Shown here: in pieces, positions 7,764 to 12,326 of the stretch
Layout: each line of letters opens with the position of its first letter
Position numbering within the stretch: position 1 is the stretch's first letter
Assembly (NCBI GenBank): GCA_900557405.1
Contig: USSF01000063.1
Location: 1-12,326, forward strand
Length of the DNA stretch: 12,326 nt
Direction: 5' to 3'
Source: an uncultured Prevotella sp.
Lineage (GTDB): Bacteria > Bacteroidota > Bacteroidia > Bacteroidales > Bacteroidaceae
Program-made: the position numbers and the translations under genes
The notes under the pieces: model-generated
The model's input: the letters and a program-made list of their open reading frames with translations, nothing else
What the model was told of the DNA's origin: nothing
The model's database searches: none

Positions 7764-7775
7764 GGACCGCTAACA
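7760..7775 (+). repeat. Left copy of a 16-nt direct repeat
   Basis: CTAAGGACCGCTAACA here is identical to 11595-11610, in the same orientation. It covers the stop codon of the TSCPD gene. Matching ends exactly at both edges. A chance 16-nt match in 12 kb is unlikely (roughly 2 in 100 by simple counting). Confidence 0.75.
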
Positions 7776-7807
7776 CGCCGCACGGCAGGATCAGGAAACA
7801 TACAAGA

Positions 7808-7827
7808 CTGCAAGTCGGTGCTTGCAG
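7808..7827 (+). other. Small hairpin before the terminator
   Basis: CTGCAAG (7808-7814) pairs with CTTGCAG (7821-7827) across a 6-nt loop. No T-run follows, so it is not a terminator alone; it may stabilise the 3' end of the metG-ribD mRNA. Confidence 0.4.
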
Positions 7828-7836
7828 AGAGGAAAT

Positions 7837-7888
7837 AAAGAAGTCGGGTGCATCAAGAGAACGTTCTCTGATGCACCCGACTTCTTTT
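7837..7888 (+). terminator. Long hairpin terminator of the metG-ribD-TSCPD unit
   Basis: AAAGAAGTCGGGTGCATCA (7837-7855) pairs with TGATGCACCCGACTTCTTT (7869-7887). The stem continues through GAGAA/TTCTC after one bulged A, and T-rich DNA follows (TTTTCCTTTTTAC). The A-rich left foot makes it usable in both directions, so it could also stop the leftward ATPase remnant. Confidence 0.85.
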
Positions 7889-7933
7889 CCTTTTTACTTT
7901 ATATTTATGTATAAGTTCTTGTATTATTTTGTA

Positions 7934-8206
7934 TCACGAAAAAAATAAATTACAGAAAATCAGGGAAAAGAGGTTTTTAAGTTTAGACACTACCCTACCC
8001 ACACCATCAAGCCCATATTCGCCAGTTCCTAATCCTGCGCCATTGAAATACGCCTCGACAGCATATACCATATTGTCAAACTCCTCCTTGCCAAATTGCT
8101 TAAGAATGTATGTTTTGCCCACCTGACGTGCCCCTAAAAGTATCAATGGCTTACGCTTAGGCGAGTCTTTCCATTTCTTAAGATCGTTGTATATATGACG
8201 TTCCAT
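7934..8206 (-). pseudogene. Truncated AAA ATPase (DUF4143 type), N-terminal fragment
   Basis: The first 48 residues match the start of the DUF4143-type AAA_14 ATPases common in Bacteroidetes: MERHIYNDLKKWK, then PLILLGARQVGKT with the Walker A motif (25-32), then LKQFGKEEFDNMVY. In intact relatives, of roughly 380-450 residues, the next segment is an acidic strand and later a Walker B. Here it is replaced by about 40 unrelated residues (glycine-rich, then ending SLIFCNLFFS) before a stop at 7934. Walker B, sensor and C-terminal nuclease-like parts are absent, so a working ATPase is very unlikely. The start codon and promoter are intact (8232-8262), so a 90-residue product could still be made. 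The break near 8062 looks like a deletion or replacement junction. A short functional protein cannot be excluded. Confidence 0.75.
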
Positions 8207-8231
8207 AATGCTATAGTTTTATATCCAACGG

Positions 8232-8262
8232 CAAATTTAATGAAAATCAACGACATACACAA
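8232..8262 (-). promoter_or_regulatory. Promoter of the ATPase remnant
   Basis: On the minus strand TTG (8260-8262), a 20-nt gap, then TAAATTTG (8232-8239) match the Bacteroidetes pattern, 25 nt before the start codon. The 33-bp repeat array begins 8 nt upstream of the -33 element. Confidence 0.65.
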
Positions 8263-8270
8263 GCTAATTA

Positions 8271-8390
8271 CACTTTTATGAACGTTCAACAGCTACAAAG
8301 CCACACTTTTATGAACGTTCAACAGTTATAAAACTACACTTTTATGAATGTTCAACAGTTATAAAATTACATTTTTATGAACGTTCAACA
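8271..8390. repeat. Array of 33-bp direct repeats carrying the palindrome TGAACGTTCA
   Basis: Four copies begin at 8271, 8304, 8337 and 8370, exactly 33 bp apart; the last is partial. Each begins CACTTTTATGAACGTTCAAC (the fourth CATTTTTATG) and continues with a more variable A-rich tail. The palindrome TGAACGTTCA lies at 8279-8288, 8312-8321 and 8378-8387; the third copy (8345-8354) has one change, TGAATGTTCA. There are no unique spacers, so it is not CRISPR. A spacing of about three helical turns puts the palindromes on nearly the same face of DNA, as expected for cooperative binding of a dimeric protein. It sits directly upstream of the ATPase-remnant promoter. Confidence 0.9.
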
Positions 8391-8471
8391 AAAAGAGGAA
8401 TACCTATAATTGCTTCAAAAGAATATATTGCTGCTTCGCAATACATTTTTGCCGTTTCGCATAAGGAGGCG

Positions 8472-8504
8472 TTGTGTATAAAAAAACGAACGATTGTACT
8501 TTTG
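8472..8504 (+). promoter_or_regulatory. Distal promoter-like element facing the secreted-protein gene
   Basis: TACTTTTG (8497-8504) is an exact -7 box; TTG (8472-8474) lies 22 nt upstream, slightly long. No reading frame of note starts before 8788, so it would give either a leader of about 280 nt or a small RNA. Confidence 0.45.
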
Positions 8505-8696
8505 CAGCATAATAACAAATTTTCAGGCAACTTGTCCTTGGACATAATATAATCATAACAACACCGGTTCCTTTGCCGGGCGTGCTTCTTCTTTTACGTT
8601 TACCCTCTTCGTGTGTGGCAATATGTCGCATTGTGGTTAAAAAACACCACGTGGCGTAAAGAAAAGCATTGTTTTTTTTGCTTTTTATTGCTAAAG

Positions 8697-8729
8697 TTTG
8701 TAATTTGTTGTTTTTTTTAGATACATTTG
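8697..8729 (+). promoter_or_regulatory. Proximal promoter of the secreted-protein gene
   Basis: TTTG (8697-8700), a 21-nt gap, then TACATTTG (8722-8729) fit the consensus. RNA would start near 8735, about 50 nt before the ATG, in an A/T-rich leader with no Shine-Dalgarno. Confidence 0.65.
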
Positions 8730-8787
8730 CAGACACAATAGCTCTTTTAGGGCTAAAAAGAATTGTTTAATTAAAGATATTAATTCT

Positions 8788-11493
8788 ATGGGAAAACATT
8801 TACTCCTATCCGTCATAGCCATGACATGCGCTATGACAACATCAGCCCAGACAGTGCAGAACATTGCCGGTAGCATAACCAAGGGCAGGACGCTGCTGCC
8901 GTCGAAAGCGTTCGACCGCGCACCGGCAAGAGTCACGGCAGAACAGCTGCTGGGATGTTCCGAGGGAACAGTGTTCGGCGGAGAATACCAGGAGTTTGAC
9001 GGTGTGATGACCGGAACCGCCTCGTCCGACGAAGGAAGAAAGGATGCAGCCACGAGCCTCTACCAGCATTTCAGCGGATGCTACTATAAGTTCAACGCCG
9101 TGCGCTTCATCGGACTGTTCAACTACTACAGCCCCGACAACGGCTGGGTATACTGCACCGACCGAGGCGGAATCGACGAGAACGGCCAGATGACGAAGCC
9201 GATAAAGGTGAGAGTGGCATTCTATGAGGACGGCGAGGACGGAAAACCCGGCAAGCAGGTATTCAACAAGATTGTGGATGTAGTTGGCGAAAAGACCGGA
9301 ATAAAAAGAGGTACCGAAGAACAGGGCTTCTCCGAGATGTACTTCTTTCGTGTTGACCTCGGCGAAGAGCTGAAGATGGACCACGGATTTATGCAGATAA
9401 GCGCTGTCGACACAGGCGACGAAAGCATCGGATGCTATCTGTCTTTGTTCACCACGAACTCATCGCCCGAATACAGCCTTATGAAGATTGACAAGCGCGA
9501 CGGCAACGAGCCTACGTGGAACCAGACCCTCTCTTGCTGCTACTGTTTCTATGGCAGCGGCGAGCTGATTGCGCAGAAGGCAATGAAAATCAACAGATTC
9601 CTCTCGCCCACAGTGTCGGATGCCGGAAAATACTCAAAGGTGCAGGTGGAAGTGCAGAACATCGGCCAGCAGGATATCAAGGATATCACACTGCAGCTCT
9701 GGCTCGACGGCAAACTTCTGGCGACAGAGAAACTGGGTGCCTCTATTGGTTCGATGGAGTCGTATAAGTATACGTTCCAAACGAGAGTGGACTGCTCTGA
9801 AGCAGGCGAACACAAGATAACCGTGAAGAACGCCACTCCGGGCTGCGAGGCACTGGGCAACGACGAGCTCTCCACCGACATCGTCATTGGCGACGGCACC
9901 GTGTCCTATCCGGAATCAATGTCGGCAAGCAGCTACTATTATATAAAGAACGTGAAGGTGGGCGATATCAACAACACCTCGGAGGGAACTACATACTCCG
10001 ACTTCACAGATATGAGGACCTCGATACAGCCTGGCGGTACTCTCACGCTCAGCGTTACGCCGAACAACAAGTTCGTGACCCTCGGGGCATGGATCGACTG
10101 GAACGGCAACGGTTCCTTCAACGATGTGGGCGAGGCACTGGAGCTGCGCGACGGAACGGGTGAAGTGAAAATACCTACCGGCAGCAACGTGAAGCTCGGC
10201 GACAAGCGCCTGCGCATCGTGGCCTCGTTCGATACGCCGCTGCCTACCGGCACCTACGATTTCGGCGAGACGGAAGACTACACCATTACCGTGGTGAACA
10301 GTGAGAACCTGCCGGCAATAAACCTGTCTGCCGAGATGATCGAAGCCGCAACGAGCGGCGACAAGAGGACGATACCGCTCAACATCGCGAACAATGGCGG
10401 AGAAACATTGACCGGCGAACTGAAATACGACTATATCCTGCCGAACGCTCCTACATCCAGCTATACGATATGCAAGACCAACGTACCTGCCGAGGTGAAG
10501 AGTAAGCTCCTCCGTCGTGCAGCCGTCATGGGCGTAGCGAATCCGGATGCAAGCGAGGGCACGGAGTATGTATTGAAGTACGACAAGGGACAGAACGGGC
10601 TGACGGGTATCAGCAATTCCACCTCTGCCATCTATGCCAGCTATTACCCCGGCAATATGCTTTCAGCCCTTTCGGGAATGGAAATCACCAGCGTCGACGT
10701 ATATATCGGAACGCCTGCTACCGACAACAGCATCGTGATCTACGGCGAAGGTACACAGAGCAAGAACGGCAATCTTATCGTCGAGAAGGAATTCAACGTG
10801 GATAAGAACTCCTGGAACCACATCGTGCTCGACAAGCCGGTGAAGATAGGCGACACTGACCTCTGGATCGGATACAAGACTTCGGGTCTGACCGGAAGCC
10901 AGTACTGCATCGGTATCGACAAGGGCAGCGCAATCGTGGGCTTTGGCGACATGGTGAATATCGACGGAGAAACATGGTGGTCGATGAGCGACCTGGGCAT
11001 GGACTTCAACTATTGTATCCGTGCGAACGTCAGCGGAAAGCGCACTCCAGCCATCAACTGGCTGTCGTTAGACAAGAAACAGTTTGAAGTGGCACCGGGC
11101 AGCAGCACCACGCTCAACGTGAATGTGGATGCCTCTGGTCTGGACAAGGCTCTGTATGAAGCAAAGATCGAAGTGGTGTCAAACGACGGACTCAGCTCTG
11201 CCATCGACATTCCTGTATACATCGTGAACGATGCCACCACAGGAATCTACGCAAAGGCTTACACCGGCGACACAACGATAAAGCTCGGCAACAGACAGCT
11301 TTCTGTCAGCGCAGAGAAGAACATATATAGCGTACAGGTGTCAGACCTCGCAGGCCAGTCTTTGAGCAATACCACAGTGAACGACAGTGAGTGCAGTATC
11401 CCGTTGGGCAATGCCGGCGGCTCTATCAATATCGTCACTATCAGATACGCAGACGGAAGCCAGACTACAATAAAAGTTCCGACAATAAGATAA
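8788..11493 (+). CDS. Large secreted multidomain surface protein with GEVED domain and sorting-like C-terminus
   Basis: The 901-residue protein begins with a Sec signal peptide (MGKHLLLSVIAMTCAMTTSAQ; likely cleavage after Ala20, before Gln21). Residues 45-260 form an unrecognised region rich in aromatic residues with scattered cysteines. Residues 270-365 resemble a CARDB-like beta domain (VQVEVQNIGQQDIKDITLQLWLDG). About 385-500 is a GEVED domain (WIDWNGNGSFNDVGE near 434 and GETEDYTITV near 493). A beta-rich region (520-750) includes a Bacteroidetes-type SVDVYIGTP/WNHIVLDKP/DLWIGYKT module; another Ig-like segment follows (755-815). The tail from about 819 (IYSVQVSDLAGQSL, then IVTIRYADGSQTTIKV) resembles a type IX secretion sorting domain. 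No catalytic motif is seen, so it is probably an adhesin or carbohydrate- or protein-binding surface protein. It is monocistronic, with its own promoter and terminator. Confidence 0.88.
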   Translation: MGKHLLLSVIAMTCAMTTSAQTVQNIAGSITKGRTLLPSKAFDRAPARVTAEQLLGCSEGTVFGGEYQEFDGVMTGTASSDEGRKDAATSLYQHFSGCYYKFNAVRFIGLFNYYSPDNGWVYCTDRGGIDENGQMTKPIKVRVAFYEDGEDGKPGKQVFNKIVDVVGEKTGIKRGTEEQGFSEMYFFRVDLGEELKMDHGFMQISAVDTGDESIGCYLSLFTTNSSPEYSLMKIDKRDGNEPTWNQTLSCCYCFYGSGELIAQKAMKINRFLSPTVSDAGKYSKVQVEVQNIGQQDIKDITLQLWLDGKLLATEKLGASIGSMESYKYTFQTRVDCSEAGEHKITVKNATPGCEALGNDELSTDIVIGDGTVSYPESMSASSYYYIKNVKVGDINNTSEGTTYSDFTDMRTSIQPGGTLTLSVTPNNKFVTLGAWIDWNGNGSFNDVGEALELRDGTGEVKIPTGSNVKLGDKRLRIVASFDTPLPTGTYDFGETEDYTITVVNSENLPAINLSAEMIEAATSGDKRTIPLNIANNGGETLTGELKYDYILPNAPTSSYTICKTNVPAEVKSKLLRRAAVMGVANPDASEGTEYVLKYDKGQNGLTGISNSTSAIYASYYPGNMLSALSGMEITSVDVYIGTPATDNSIVIYGEGTQSKNGNLIVEKEFNVDKNSWNHIVLDKPVKIGDTDLWIGYKTSGLTGSQYCIGIDKGSAIVGFGDMVNIDGETWWSMSDLGMDFNYCIRANVSGKRTPAINWLSLDKKQFEVAPGSSTTLNVNVDASGLDKALYEAKIEVVSNDGLSSAIDIPVYIVNDATTGIYAKAYTGDTTIKLGNRQLSVSAEKNIYSVQVSDLAGQSLSNTTVNDSECSIPLGNAGGSINIVTIRYADGSQTTIKVPTIR

Positions 11494-11511
11494 TTCTTAT
11501 TGATTTTATTT

Positions 11512-11560
11512 ATGGGGAATTCATGGGGTAATATCCATGGGTTCCTCATAATTTATTTTC
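11512..11560 (+). terminator. Terminator of the secreted-protein gene
   Basis: ATGGGGAATTCATGG (11512-11526) pairs with CCATGGGTTCCTCAT (11535-11549) as 15 pairs, three of them G-U, around an 8-nt loop. AATTTATTTTC follows. The stem lies 18 nt after the stop codon. Confidence 0.75.
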
Positions 11561-11566
11561 ATTCTC

Positions 11567-11600
11567 CCTTAGCCTGAATTATTCATAATACAGGCTAAGG
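11567..11600. repeat. Perfect 10-bp inverted repeat
   Basis: CCTTAGCCTG (11567-11576) and CAGGCTAAGG (11591-11600) are exact complements around a 14-nt A/T loop. No T-run follows on either strand, so it is not a normal terminator. Its right arm runs into the 16-nt repeat. Confidence 0.65.
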
Positions 11601-11610
11601 ACCGCTAACA
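11595..11610 (+). repeat. Right copy of a 16-nt direct repeat
   Basis: CTAAGGACCGCTAACA matches 7760-7775 exactly and in the same orientation. It overlaps the right arm of the inverted repeat by six bases and ends where the surface-protein remnant begins. Confidence 0.75.
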
Positions 11611-11818
11611 AACAGACTATTTCCTTGCAGACGTATGGGGTGACTTTGAGAACATAGTAGAATTCGATGCAACAGGCATCGACAAGACTACAACCTCTAC
11701 CGATGTTGAGGAGGTAGCTCGCTATTCAGTAAATGGTCAGCGATTGTCTGCTCCAACCAAGGGATTGAATATCGTGAAGTATAGCGATGGTAGCGTGAAG
11801 AAAGTTGCTGTAGAATAA
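11609..11818 (+). pseudogene. C-terminal remnant of a BspA/leucine-rich-repeat-like surface protein
   Basis: An open frame of 69 codons with no ATG start runs from just after an in-frame stop (11606-11608) to TAA at 11816-11818. It reads QTDYFLADVWGDFENIVEF, then TTTSTDVEEVARYSVNGQRL and APTKGLNIVKYSDGSVKKV. The first part matches the end of the BspA-type repeat region (ADVWKDFxNIVE). The second is the C-terminal sorting-like tail typical of Prevotella secreted proteins. The missing N-terminal part, usually hundreds of residues with a signal peptide, is not in the window, so this is a truncated relic. Its codons are more A/T-rich than those of the upstream gene. The cut coincides with the 16-nt repeat. 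A terminator follows 40 nt later, presumably the original gene's. Confidence 0.75.
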
Positions 11819-11857
11819 TGGGTGGCAAGCATCCGTGTGAGACAATATTTTTATATA

Positions 11858-11885
11858 GGGGTACGAGCAATCGTACCCCATTTTT
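11858..11885 (+). terminator. Intrinsic terminator after the surface-protein remnant
   Basis: GGGGTACGA (11858-11866) and TCGTACCCC (11871-11879) form a perfect 9-bp stem with a GCAA (GNRA-type) loop, followed by ATTTTT. This is a textbook terminator. Confidence 0.9.
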
Positions 11886-11916
11886 GTATTTAAGCATTAA
11901 CATTTGCTCTCAAATC

Positions 11917-11961
11917 GGTTCACCCGATAAACATTGGGGATCATCGGGTGAGTCCTTTTTT
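11917..11961 (+). terminator. Second hairpin terminator before the AAA ATPase promoter
   Basis: TCACCCGAT (11920-11928) pairs with ATCGGGTGA (11943-11951). Two G-U pairs and one G-C pair extend the stem to 12, and CTTTTTT follows (11955-11961). It would insulate the next promoter from read-through. Confidence 0.75.
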
Positions 11962-11971
11962 CTCTTAAAAC

Positions 11972-12003
11972 TTTGGCATTATCAAGTAAAAAGTGTACTT
12001 TTG
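11972..12003 (+). promoter_or_regulatory. Near-perfect Bacteroidetes promoter of the right-edge ATPase gene
   Basis: TTTG (11972-11975), a 20-nt gap, then TACTTTTG (11996-12003) match the consensus exactly. RNA would start near 12009, about 34 nt before the ATG. Confidence 0.8.
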
Positions 12004-12042
12004 CTGCAAAAATATGTGTCTTGACACAAAAATTTTCAATGA

Positions 12043-12326
12043 ATGGTATATTTTGAACGCAAGGGATATCTAAGTAAGCTCATCTCTGCAGAAGGCAATG
12101 GGATGATAAAGATTATTACCGGTATCCGTCGATGCGGTAAGTCTTTCCTCTTATTCAACATCTTCCGCAAGCATTTGCTTGAAAGAGGTGTTGCGGAGGA
12201 TCATATCATACAGGTAAATCTTGAAGACCGTCGTAACAAGAAACTTCGTGACCCAGATGCTTTGCTAGAGCATATAGATGCTCAGATGGTTGACAAGGAG
12301 AAGTATTACATTCTTCTTGATGAGGT
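12043..12326 (+). CDS. AAA ATPase of the DUF4143/AAA_14 type, N-terminal part (cut by window edge)
   Basis: The frame is open from ATG 12043 to the edge: 94 codons plus two bases. It begins MVYFERKGYLSKLIS, followed by a Walker A motif GIRRCGKS (27-34), a strand IIQVNLEDRRNKKL, and a Walker B, YYILLDE (88-94). This order and the GIRRCGKS form are typical of the AAA_14 ATPases that carry a C-terminal DUF4143 domain, found in many copies in Bacteroidetes. Their role is unclear; nuclease or toxin-antitoxin-like roles have been suggested, but I cannot support one here. An ATG at 12039 is out of frame and stops after five codons. The codons are A/T-rich compared with the core genes, suggesting an accessory gene. 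It differs from the truncated ATPase at 7934-8206 (GIRRCGKS against GARQVGKT). Confidence 0.88.
   Translation, partial: MVYFERKGYLSKLISAEGNGMIKIITGIRRCGKSFLLFNIFRKHLLERGVAEDHIIQVNLEDRRNKKLRDPDALLEHIDAQMVDKEKYYILLDE

Larger units (their letters stand above)
8391..8787. other. Intergenic region without a gene, upstream of the secreted-protein gene
   Basis: No credible gene is seen. The stretch holds a weak hairpin (TATTGC 8426-8431 with GCAATA 8438-8443, then T-rich), two promoter-like elements facing right, an interrupted palindrome TGTCCTTGGACA (8533-8544), and a 5-bp inverted repeat GTGGT/ACCAC (8633-8650). Composition is A/T-rich, unlike the coding neighbours. Confidence 0.5.

Noticed and set aside
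8271..8390. CRISPR array
   Set aside because: The 33-bp units abut with no unique spacers, only four copies exist and no cas gene is nearby.
8271..8390. Plasmid-type iteron origin
   Set aside because: No replication initiator gene or A/T-rich unwinding region with DnaA boxes was recognised, and the surroundings are chromosomal housekeeping genes.
8404..8736. 110-codon minus-strand frame in the intergenic region
   Set aside because: It overlaps two promoter elements facing the other way, has no family resemblance and has biased basic composition.

Overview
The window looks like a chromosomal segment of a Bacteroidales bacterium, most likely Prevotella or a close relative. The protein sequences resemble that group. 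Start codons lack Shine-Dalgarno sequences and are preceded by A/T-rich leaders. Several intergenic regions carry the Bacteroidetes-type promoter TAnnTTTG, some with TTTG or TTG about 20 bp upstream. One gene encodes a small DUF4248 protein, a family found mainly in this phylum.

Positions 1-7763 are core housekeeping genes. A leftward pair, aroQ then a COMT-type O-methyltransferase, diverges from rightward xerD. The small DUF4248 gene follows xerD and converges on a leftward prmC-recX pair. Divergent from prmC is a tight rightward cluster, metG-ribD-TSCPD protein: metG and ribD overlap by one base, and ribD and the TSCPD gene are 15 nt apart. The cluster ends at a long hairpin terminator (7837-7888). 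Its products serve tRNA charging, riboflavin synthesis and an unknown function; prmC (release-factor methylation) and recX (RecA control) complete the neighbourhood.

Positions 7764-12326 look accessory and eroded. They hold a truncated DUF4143-type AAA ATPase on the minus strand (7934-8206). Just upstream of its promoter is an unusual array of four copies of a 33-bp unit carrying the palindrome TGAACGTTCA. Next come a 901-residue secreted multidomain protein (8788-11493) with a strong terminator, a start-less C-terminal remnant of a probable BspA/leucine-rich-repeat surface protein (11609-11818), two more terminator hairpins, and the beginning of a second, different AAA ATPase (12043 to the window edge) behind a near-perfect promoter. 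An exact 16-nt direct repeat (7760-7775 and 11595-11610) brackets the block from the TSCPD stop codon to the surface-protein remnant, which suggests an insertion or rearrangement.

No tRNA, rRNA, CRISPR array or intact insertion sequence was seen. The best candidates for something undescribed are the palindrome array with its ATPase remnant and the 16-nt repeat that frames the accessory block. Neither amounts to a demonstrated new system.
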